A stretch of 6,025 bases of DNA. It comes from an uncultured Bacteroidota bacterium. Its GTDB lineage: Bacteria; Bacteroidota; Bacteroidia; Chitinophagales; S012-47. A model generated the notes under the pieces. It saw only the letters and a list, made by a program, of their open reading frames with translations. It ran no database searches and was not told where the DNA came from. The first letter of the stretch is position 1; every line of letters begins with the position of its first letter. The translations under genes were made by a program, and so were the position numbers. The stretch covers positions 1 through 6,025 of the forward strand of contig CAJXXO010000167.1 of NCBI GenBank assembly GCA_913062655.1, read 5' to 3'. Of this stretch, positions 1-5,526 are shown piece after piece.

Positions 1-376
1 TCTGAAAGTCATTGCCAATGCCACTCATCGGACTTCCTTGGGGTACAATATGCTTGAACCCTTTCAAGTATTGATAGACTTGCTCCTCGGTGAGGGGGTT
101 CGGATACTTCTTCTCAATGCGGGCAATCTCCCTGGCCAATCGTCTGTGCATGTCGTCAGGCGACCGCTCATAGATATTGCCTTGCGAATCTTTCAAGGCA
201 TACTTATTTACCCATACATTCGCAGATAACTCATCACCATTGAAGTATTCCAATGCACCTTCCAGCGCTTCCTGGTAAGAATACATTTTACGAGGGGCCT
301 GGCGTTCTTGAACAATCTCTTCAGACACGGAAGTAGCTTTCGGGGCCGTATCTGCTTTTGTTTGTGTGGCTTTCAT
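1..376 (-). CDS. nrdJ: Class II (adenosylcobalamin-dependent) ribonucleotide reductase, N-terminal part
   Basis: This is the 5' part (125 codons) of a gene that runs off the left edge. Reading from the ATG at 376-374, residues 1-30 are a polar, low-complexity leader. A conserved-looking region follows: EYFNGDEL (43-50), VWVNKYALKDS (54-64), SPDDMHRRLAREIARIE (72-88) and VPQGSPMSGIGN (111-122). From memory, this block (DDMHRRLA, PNP, VPQGSPMSGIGN) opens the Bacteroidota-type B12-dependent reductases, which reduce ribonucleotides to deoxyribonucleotides in the cytoplasm by cobalamin radical chemistry. Class Ia NrdA normally opens with an ATP-cone, and none is seen here. The catalytic cysteines, the substrate loops and any C-terminal metal-binding tail lie outside the window, so the class call rests on the N-terminus alone. 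A second possible start is Met31, directly before the conserved region. No cobalamin riboswitch or NrdR box was recognised upstream. Confidence 0.75.
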   Translation of the reverse strand, partial: MKATQTKADTAPKATSVSEEIVQERQAPRKMYSYQEALEGALEYFNGDELSANVWVNKYALKDSQGNIYERSPDDMHRRLAREIARIEKKYPNPLTEEQVYQYLKGFKHIVPQGSPMSGIGNDFQ

Positions 377-642
377 ACAATGCGGATTTTTGAGGTGCGC
401 AATTTTTCAGTGTAAATTAGATGGTGTTCTTTCTCAAACCATTATGATTTATTAACACTTTCCGACAACAGTGTACATCGCCCTTCCTCTTATTAGTGGC
501 GTTAGCTCATTGTTGCCAAAATGTTAACCGTGATGGGTTGGGAAAGGGCTATGAAGATGACCCGAAATCTGCTTCTATTCGAAGTAGTTTTTTCCACACC
601 GATTGGGATAAGTGGTCGTAACCCACATGATAATTGCTTTTC
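377..642. other. Intergenic region between divergent genes
   Basis: These 266 bases must hold the promoters of the leftward reductase gene and the rightward aldehyde dehydrogenase gene. The part nearest the reductase is AT-rich (about 390-460). I found no convincing pair of Bacteroidota -33/-7 boxes for either gene. The best single match on the plus strand is TAGTTTTT at 585-592, seven of eight bases to TAnnTTTG, about 50 bases before the dehydrogenase ATG and without a clear TTTG upstream. A 61-codon frame at 521-706 runs into the dehydrogenase gene and shows no family resemblance or signal, so it is not called. No riboswitch, small-RNA structure or terminator was recognised. Confidence 0.5.
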
Positions 643-2040
643 ATGGATGCAAAAAAAATTTTTACTGCCCACTCAAATTTCTTTCAATCACACGCTCGAT
701 TGCTAAGCGTGTCAGAAAGGAAAAAAAGCTTACGTAAAATTGACCGTTGGATCGTGTCGCACGAAGGGGCCATCATCAATTCGTTGTGGCAGGATTTTCG
801 GAAGCCAGCCCCCGAGACCTTACTGTCGGAAATCAAAATGGTGCGAGATGAGCTGTCGTTAATCCGCCAATCCCTGGCTACATGGGCTCGTCCTGAAACC
901 ACCCCTAACCCTTTGACGCTCATAGGCTCTCGCTCTCAAATCTATCGACAACCCAAGGGGCCAGCTCTGATCATAGGCGCATGGAACTACCCTTTTACCT
1001 TAACGATCGGACCATTGCTCGGGGCGATTGCAGCCGGCTGTACAGCGGTGGTAAAACCATCTGAACTGGCTCCCGCTACCAGCCAACTGGTAGCCGATCT
1101 CGTAGCCGATTGTTTTGATCCGGATTACATAACGGTGGTGCAGGGCGGTATACCCGAAACACAAGCGCTACTCGAGCAACCCTGGGGGCACATTTTCTTC
1201 ACCGGTAGTAAAAGAGTGGGCCGCATCGTAATGGAAGCCGCAGCCCAACACCTGAGCAGTGTCACCCTCGAATTGGGAGGGGAGAATCCGGTAATCATCG
1301 ATAAGAGCGCCAACCTGTCTGCTGCCGCAGCGCAATTGGTCTGGGGTAAGTTTTTCAATGCCGGGCAAACTTGCATTGCACCAAACCACCTTTTCATCGA
1401 TAGGGCGGTGTACGACTCCTTCCTGGAGGAGCTGCAAAAAGCATTAACCGACCTCTACTCGCGCGAAAATGAGCAGCCCGCCACCGATATAGCCTGCCTG
1501 ATTGGGGCATCCCATTTTGAGCGCATGCAACAACTCCTTAGCGATGCAGAAGCACAAGGCGCTCAAGTGGTCGTACAAGGCAAACAAGAACCTGATGCTC
1601 ACTACTTCGGACCTACGATAGTGAAAGACGTGCCGCTAAACAGCCCCTTGGTACAGGAAGAAGTATTTGGCCCCATACTGTCTTGTATTCCATACGATGA
1701 TATACAGCCTGTTTATCAACACATTGATTCACAAGATGCTGCACTCGCCCTCTATGTATTTGCGCGCAATAGGCGCTTTGTCGATCAGGTCATTGCCCAT
1801 ACTACTGCCGGCACCACGGTGGTGAATACGGTCAACATTCAATTTGCCAACCCACACCTCCCCTTTGGTGGGGTAGGGAAAAGCGGGGTAGGGAAAGGGC
1901 ATGGTTGGTATAGCTATGCAGCCTTTACCCATCCTCGTGCAGTGGTACGCCAAGGCCCGTTGGCCTTAAACCGGTTCATCTTTCCGCCCTACACCCCTGC
2001 CAGGGAGCGGGTAGTGCGATGGCTCTACCGTTGGTTTTAG
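643..2040 (+). CDS. Class 3 aldehyde dehydrogenase (ALDH3 family), NAD(P)+-dependent
   Basis: An intact 465-residue enzyme that oxidises aldehydes to carboxylic acids with NAD(P)+. The substrate is unknown; ALDH3 enzymes often act on medium to long-chain or aromatic aldehydes. Recognisable elements in order: WNYPF with oxyanion-hole Asn115, the cofactor-binding KPSE (138-141), FTGS (186-189), LELGG with general base Glu210, NAGQTC with catalytic Cys244, EVFGP (340-344, cofactor ribose contact), and LPFGGVGKSG (406-415). Positions 115, 210 and 244 lie within one residue of those of rat ALDH3 as I recall them, and the length is normal. The tail has FPPYT (447-451), like the YPPYT of bacterial and plant ALDH3. 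One oddity is Glu214, where the family usually has Lys after LELGG. ATG 643 is chosen over an in-frame TTG at 634 because it is the standard codon and fits the family N-terminus. The stop overlaps that of the convergent receptor gene. Confidence 0.93.
   Translation: MDAKKIFTAHSNFFQSHARLLSVSERKKSLRKIDRWIVSHEGAIINSLWQDFRKPAPETLLSEIKMVRDELSLIRQSLATWARPETTPNPLTLIGSRSQIYRQPKGPALIIGAWNYPFTLTIGPLLGAIAAGCTAVVKPSELAPATSQLVADLVADCFDPDYITVVQGGIPETQALLEQPWGHIFFTGSKRVGRIVMEAAAQHLSSVTLELGGENPVIIDKSANLSAAAAQLVWGKFFNAGQTCIAPNHLFIDRAVYDSFLEELQKALTDLYSRENEQPATDIACLIGASHFERMQQLLSDAEAQGAQVVVQGKQEPDAHYFGPTIVKDVPLNSPLVQEEVFGPILSCIPYDDIQPVYQHIDSQDAALALYVFARNRRFVDQVIAHTTAGTTVVNTVNIQFANPHLPFGGVGKSGVGKGHGWYSYAAFTHPRAVVRQGPLALNRFIFPPYTPARERVVRWLYRWF
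1952..1967. repeat. Short perfect inverted repeat inside the dehydrogenase 3' end
   Basis: AAGGCC and GGCCTT flank the four bases CGTT, giving a 6-bp stem near the end of the dehydrogenase gene and about 70 bases past the stop of the convergent receptor gene. It is the only compact hairpin I noticed close to the tail-to-tail junction. No T-run follows it on either strand, so it is not a standard intrinsic terminator. It may simply reflect codon choice. Confidence 0.25.
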
Positions 2041-4058
2041 AGATGTACCTCCATACCCACTTTGATATTTCGGCCTTGACGGGGAATCTGCCCCCAGTCT
2101 AGGAAGAGGTGGTAGTTCTGGTCCATTATATTTTCTACTGCCATCTCTACCTCCCACACTTTGTGGAACATGTCCCATTCATAAACGGCACGCAAGTTCC
2201 AAATGGAGTGGCCATGCGAAGGATGTTCCCCAAAAGCATGGTTGACCCGGTGCTGGGCCAGCGCCCAGTCGGATTCGCCTTGTACAAACCAGCGCTTGCC
2301 CTGGTAGCGCAGAGCGGATACCCCCATAAATGGTGGAATCTGTGGCACAGGGTCGCCATTGTCCAGCCAACCATGCAGATATTCGGCATTCCCGATCAAC
2401 GACCAGTGGTGGCCCAGGTGAAAGTGATAGGAGCCACTGATACCGGTGATGTAGGCCAGTGGTACATTTTCTTGCCGTTTTACCCCATTGGCACCAATGG
2501 TCATTGTACTGAGCGAAGGGTCAATGTGCCCGAAAATGTAATCCTGTATGCGGTAGCCAAACACTTTCACAGAGGCCGTGGCATGGTGACCGGAATAGAT
2601 CATATTCCAGGTGGCTTGCAACGCTTTTTCATTCAGCAGATGAGGGTTGCCGATATAGTCAAAGCCATCCTGGGCATTGTAGAGGTAGTAGCCAAACTGT
2701 TCGGATAGGGTGGGCAAGCGTTCACTGTAGCCAAACGTAATATGGCTGCGTAAGTGATGCGTCCATTCATAGCCCCATGTACCCCTCAAGTTGTAGGTCA
2801 GCCGCTGATCAGCCGAGCTAAGATCTTCGCCAAATACCGCCCAGTGGTTGAGCCCCTCTTGTGTGGTCAGCTTGGCGTTGGCATAGTCTACACGGGCATC
2901 TACCTGTATCCCATGTTTATGGTGATGATACATGTAGCGCACATAACTACCCGCTATCCAGCGCCTGGTATTGGGCCAGGTGAGCATATACATGGGCGCT
3001 TCATTTTCCGGGTACATGGTCATATCGGCCCAGGCGTTGTGGCGATGCACATCCACTTTGGCCATCAGTTCGTGGCCGTGGCCAAAGTCCCAGAAAGCCT
3101 CACTAAAGGCCCCCATGGTTTGGCTAAATCCGGGCATATCCATGTGAATCGGTACCTCCCGCTCGCTATCATCCATAGCATGGTCGATCACATTATAGAA
3201 GACCTTGGAATGGATCCGGCTGAGCTTACGGTGGCGCACAAAATGGGTATGGTCCAGTCCGAATATCCGCGCTTTGGCAAAGCCCACATCCATGGGCAAG
3301 CCCGGGTAGCCAATATCCCAGGCATCATCATAAATCACATCGGCCTTGAGTAAATGTTGCGAATTGATGCGCCACTTGCCAATCCAGCTCAGATTGAGCT
3401 TGTTGTACTGGCTGTAGTCCACCACTTCACCGCCTCCGGCCCGGTAAGGGTTGTGATCACGATAGGTAGCCGTGATTTCCGAGGCCAGATGCTTGCCACT
3501 CGTGAGCAACTGCATCGCCAGATCCCGGCCATTAGATATAGAGTGATAATCTGCACTGAGCATGGCTTTCGTAACCGGCTTACTGGAAAAGTGAGGATCG
3601 GCAGTATGCAGGTTTAAGCTACCCCCTATCGTAGGCCCAAAAGCCATACCGGCTGAGCCGGTGCCTAATTCGATGTCCTTCAGATTGGAGGGCTCCACAT
3701 AAGCTGTTACCGGATCCATACGGTCGGTACACGCTCCGTAAATGTGCATACCATCTATCGTCACCTTGATCTGCCCGGCCGACATACCATGTATGATGGG
3801 CTCACGGGCAAAGGCGCCCCGGCTGATCTGTTTGATATCCGGCATATGGTGTAGCATCATATCCAGATTGCTCAACTGACTGGACTGGTAAAATTCCAGG
3901 GTGCTGTCTTCAAAGATGTCCGGTTGGTGAAGAATGATGATCTCCTCCAGCAAGATGGGTTTATTGGTATCCGAAATATCGTACACACGGTGTTGCTGAC
4001 CATACCCATTCAGCACGATTGCACTCAGCAACAGCATCAAAGTCCATTTCCACGGCAT
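2037..4058 (-). CDS. TonB-dependent outer-membrane receptor, OprC/NosA-like, probable copper importer
   Basis: A 673-residue outer-membrane receptor expected to use TonB/ExbBD energy to import its ligand. Residues 1-20 form a signal peptide. LLEEIII (36-42) resembles the TonB-box-like LDEVVV motif of Bacteroidota receptors. A plug domain spans about 40-155, including IIHGMSAGQIKVTIDGM (88-104) and GPTIGGSLNL (141-150). The rest is a beta-barrel with alternating aromatic strands and a late VENIMDQNY motif. The N-terminal carboxypeptidase-regulatory-like domain common in SusC-type receptors is absent. The copper call comes from CTDRMDPVTAY (110-120), which resembles the CxxxMDPPTAY of OprC/NosA, and from DHAMD (292-296), which supplies HxM. 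In OprC, C143, M147, H323 and M325 bind copper; here they would be C110, M114, H293 and M295. The loops are rich in His and Met (for example HHHKH 378-382, HPSHGH 612-617). Length is slightly below OprC. It is the last gene of the minus-strand cluster, 47 bases after the lipoprotein gene. Another soft metal ion remains possible. Confidence 0.85.
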   Translation of the reverse strand: MPWKWTLMLLLSAIVLNGYGQQHRVYDISDTNKPILLEEIIILHQPDIFEDSTLEFYQSSQLSNLDMMLHHMPDIKQISRGAFAREPIIHGMSAGQIKVTIDGMHIYGACTDRMDPVTAYVEPSNLKDIELGTGSAGMAFGPTIGGSLNLHTADPHFSSKPVTKAMLSADYHSISNGRDLAMQLLTSGKHLASEITATYRDHNPYRAGGGEVVDYSQYNKLNLSWIGKWRINSQHLLKADVIYDDAWDIGYPGLPMDVGFAKARIFGLDHTHFVRHRKLSRIHSKVFYNVIDHAMDDSEREVPIHMDMPGFSQTMGAFSEAFWDFGHGHELMAKVDVHRHNAWADMTMYPENEAPMYMLTWPNTRRWIAGSYVRYMYHHHKHGIQVDARVDYANAKLTTQEGLNHWAVFGEDLSSADQRLTYNLRGTWGYEWTHHLRSHITFGYSERLPTLSEQFGYYLYNAQDGFDYIGNPHLLNEKALQATWNMIYSGHHATASVKVFGYRIQDYIFGHIDPSLSTMTIGANGVKRQENVPLAYITGISGSYHFHLGHHWSLIGNAEYLHGWLDNGDPVPQIPPFMGVSALRYQGKRWFVQGESDWALAQHRVNHAFGEHPSHGHSIWNLRAVYEWDMFHKVWEVEMAVENIMDQNYHLFLDWGQIPRQGRNIKVGMEVHL

Positions 4059-4073
4059 AACGATAAAAGTTAG

Positions 4074-4099
4074 CGGGCCAGGCGAATACGCCTGGCCCG
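4074..4099 (-). terminator. Strong intercistronic hairpin, possible attenuator or partial terminator
   Basis: An 11-bp perfect stem (CGGGCCAGGCG / CGCCTGGCCCG) with a 4-base loop fills most of the 47-base gap between the lipoprotein stop and the receptor ATG. In the transcript it starts six bases after the lipoprotein stop codon and ends 15 bases before the receptor start. The bases after it on the minus strand, CTAACTTTTATCG, contain four T but no continuous T-run, so termination would be partial at best. It could lower receptor expression relative to the upstream genes, protect the upstream mRNA from 3' decay, or affect ribosome loading on the receptor start. The structure is read directly; its role is inferred. 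Confidence 0.6.
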
Positions 4100-4105
4100 A
4101 AGAGA

Positions 4106-4921
4106 TTAAAAGGTGATGTCGAAATAGATATCGTCTTTGACCATGTCAGCGCCTCGTTTTAAGGTGAGGTGCACCCGCCAAAAACCGGTCATAGTGAAGT
4201 TTACTTCACCCCTATAGTGTCCCCTACTATCGTGGGTGGGGTCTACATTGTTGGGTGAACCGTGCCCCATGGTGGGCATTTCCGGCTCTATCTCAACGGT
4301 GAGGTCTTCTACCGCGGGAAAATCCATCATGGTTTCCCGTTTATGTACGGTGACCTTGAAGGGGTTGATCCCCACTTCCCATTCGGCTGGTTCCACCAGA
4401 GATACAAAGAGCTTTTCCTGTGCCGCATCCTCACCGAGGAAGGTGAGCATACGCGCCTCACTTTTTTCACTCACCGATACATTCAAGTCTACTTCTTTCA
4501 TACCATCACCATCATCCAACTTGACGGTGAGGGTCCAGCTACCCATAGCACCACTCGGCATGATGAAAACCACCTGTCCTTCGTACAGGCCATCGGCATT
4601 GGCGGTACCCGGCTGCTCAATTGGCGCACTATGTTGCATGGTGCCCATATCCATCATGGGCATCAGCATTACCGTCAGGTCTTCTTCTATCTTATTGTTG
4701 GTGGTATTGGTCACTTGTACATACAGTGGATTATAGCCGACAAAGAGATCTTCATGGGCATATACTTCTACTTCATACTGATCCACCGTTCCTGATTGTA
4801 TCAGGGTATAGTCATCAGTAGGGTCAATGGGAGGGTCAACGGGGTCTTTTTTGCAGCCCGCCACCATTACGGCTGCGGCCATCATCAGCACGGCCAGCCG
4901 TGTTATCGATTGATAAAACAT
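4106..4921 (-). CDS. Lipoprotein with two YtkA/FixH-like domains, putative copper-binding
   Basis: A 271-residue predicted lipoprotein. The signal peptide (1-22) ends in VAGC, so Cys23 is the expected lipidated residue, followed by KKD and a Pro/Asp-rich linker typical of Bacteroidota. Two similar domains follow, about 50-147 and 157-270. Each has a Met/His segment (MLMPMMDMGTMQH at 85-97; EMPTMGHGSP at 214-223), then a Y-x-G-x-V-x-F strand (113-119; 236-242), then a G-x-W strand (W129; G246-F-W248). This matches my recollection of YtkA-like domains, small beta-sandwiches found beside FixH-type and copper-related genes. The likely role is periplasmic or outer-membrane copper handling next to the receptor. 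ATG 4921 is chosen over the in-frame TTG at 4945, because it gives a signal peptide of normal length and a standard start codon. It lies 40 bases after the Cys-rich gene and 47 before the receptor gene, so co-transcription is likely. Metal binding is inferred. Confidence 0.8.
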   Translation of the reverse strand: MFYQSITRLAVLMMAAAVMVAGCKKDPVDPPIDPTDDYTLIQSGTVDQYEVEVYAHEDLFVGYNPLYVQVTNTTNNKIEEDLTVMLMPMMDMGTMQHSAPIEQPGTANADGLYEGQVVFIMPSGAMGSWTLTVKLDDGDGMKEVDLNVSVSEKSEARMLTFLGEDAAQEKLFVSLVEPAEWEVGINPFKVTVHKRETMMDFPAVEDLTVEIEPEMPTMGHGSPNNVDPTHDSRGHYRGEVNFTMTGFWRVHLTLKRGADMVKDDIYFDITF

Positions 4922-4948
4922 GGGAATAACATTTAAGTAAAACAATAT

Positions 4949-4958
4949 CCTGTACAGG
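4949..4958. repeat. 10-bp perfect palindrome between the first two cluster genes
   Basis: CCTGTACAGG is a perfect palindrome a few bases past the stop of the Cys-rich gene and 27 bases before the lipoprotein ATG. It could be a protein-binding site for an internal promoter or chance. No matching copy was noticed in the other intergenic regions. Confidence 0.25.
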
Positions 4959-4961
4959 GGA

Positions 4962-5342
4962 TTAGGATATCGTCCACTTAGGCGGATGGAAGATGCCGGC
5001 TACCTCTTCCCGATCTTGCAGTATGGCTACATCGGTAGCCCGCGGCTGACAAAGTACATCCGGTTGCCAACAGCACTTTTTGCCGGGTGTACTATACAAT
5101 GGTTGCACCGGTTTCTCTTCAAAGGTGAGCGGAGGAATAGTTGGGTCTTGTGACGTGTCTTCCTGCAGCTTTTTACCCAGGATACATTGCCCGTCACATT
5201 GCAAGGCAGGACGGTCCTTATTTTCACAAAGCACTTGTGTGATGTAAGTCTTGTTGAGCTCATAACTTACCACTACCCCCAGCTTCTCCCAGGTAAGGGT
5301 AAAAAACAATAGAAGTAATGCTATGGCCAATAGTGCTCGCAA
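4962..5342 (-). CDS. Small six-cysteine membrane-anchored or secreted protein, function unknown
   Basis: A 126-residue protein with a hydrophobic N-terminus (3-16) that is either a signal peptide or a membrane anchor, followed by a soluble, probably periplasmic part. Six cysteines are present: C39, C49, C53, C90, C91 and C98. The core CENKDRPALQCDGQCILGKKL (39-59) has C-x9-C-x3-C spacing. From memory it resembles small uncharacterised Bacteroidota proteins with a CENK..P...C.G.C...K.L pattern and an HPP near the C-terminus (here HPP at 119-121); no function is known to me. The start is TTG (5342-5340). No in-frame ATG exists between the upstream TAG at 5358-5360 and the stop, and the protein has no internal Met, so a non-ATG start is forced; TTG at 5330 is an alternative. 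It is the first gene of the three-gene cluster. Its position before a YtkA lipoprotein and an OprC-like receptor suggests metal binding or thiol chemistry, which is inference. Confidence 0.72.
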   Translation of the reverse strand: MRALLAIALLLLFFTLTWEKLGVVVSYELNKTYITQVLCENKDRPALQCDGQCILGKKLQEDTSQDPTIPPLTFEEKPVQPLYSTPGKKCCWQPDVLCQPRATDVAILQDREEVAGIFHPPKWTIS

Positions 5343-5357
5343 GCGGTATAGACTTTC

Positions 5358-5373
5358 CTAATTACAAAATTAG
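5358..5373. repeat. Perfect inverted repeat over the -7 box, candidate operator
   Basis: CTAATT and AATTAG flank ACAA, giving 6-bp arms with a 4-base centre. It covers the candidate -7 box of the Cys-rich gene and lies 15 bases before that gene's start. A dimeric repressor bound here would block the promoter. The half-site ATTACA recalls BlaI/CopY-type sites, but the second half does not complete a TACAnnTGTA operator, so no regulator is assigned. Confidence 0.4.
5365..5372 (-). promoter_or_regulatory. Candidate Bacteroidota -7 promoter element for the copper cluster
   Basis: The minus strand reads TAATTTTG, an exact match to the Bacteroidota -7 consensus TAnnTTTG. Transcription would start roughly at 5355-5360, giving a leader of about 15 bases before the TTG start at 5342. 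No clear TTTG -33 box lies 19-21 bases upstream; that stretch is pyrimidine-rich instead, so the call rests on the -7 box and its position. Confidence 0.45.
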
Positions 5374-5488
5374 AGGAAAAAAGAAGGTAAAAAGTTGATC
5401 TTAATCACTCCAACACCTTTCCCGGGCACTTGCGTTCCCACTTACCACTGTCAACCAACAATGATTAGCGGTCCACTGTTAAAAAAAT

Positions 5489-5500
5489 GGTGATTTCACC
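5489..5500. repeat. Short inverted repeat upstream of the secreted-protein gene
   Basis: GGTGA and TCACC flank TT, 26 bases before the ATG at 5527 and next to a weak -7-like TAACTTCC (5502-5509). It could be an operator or chance; the arms are only 5 bp. Confidence 0.25.
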
Positions 5501-5526
5501 GTAACTTCCCACTGAAACACTCCGCT

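Noticed and set aside
377..642. Cobalamin riboswitch or NrdR box upstream of the class II reductase
   Set aside because: Either would be expected for such a gene, but I saw no B12-box-like sequence and no pair of NrdR-type repeats.
634..642. Upstream TTG start for the aldehyde dehydrogenase (three extra residues)
   Set aside because: ATG 643 is three codons downstream, and the resulting protein puts the catalytic residues almost exactly at ALDH3 family positions.
521..706. Small plus-strand frame of 61 codons before and overlapping the aldehyde dehydrogenase start
   Set aside because: It overlaps the dehydrogenase N-terminus in another frame, lacks a signal or domain, and has no clear promoter of its own.
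2109..3353. Two 199-codon plus-strand open frames (2109-2708 and 2754-3353) antisense to the receptor gene
   Set aside because: They lie opposite a receptor gene with clear domain motifs. Their translations show no recognisable family, signal peptide or domain, and they look like mirror frames of a His/Met-rich coding sequence.
4236..4821. Overlapping plus-strand open frames opposite the lipoprotein gene (about 166 and 177 codons)
   Set aside because: Two overlapping frames on the strand opposite a well-supported lipoprotein gene, with no recognisable motif; most simply antisense shadows.
4922..4945. Upstream TTG start for the lipoprotein gene (eight extra residues)
   Set aside because: The ATG at 4921 gives a signal peptide of normal length (lipobox Cys at residue 23) and avoids an atypical start codon.
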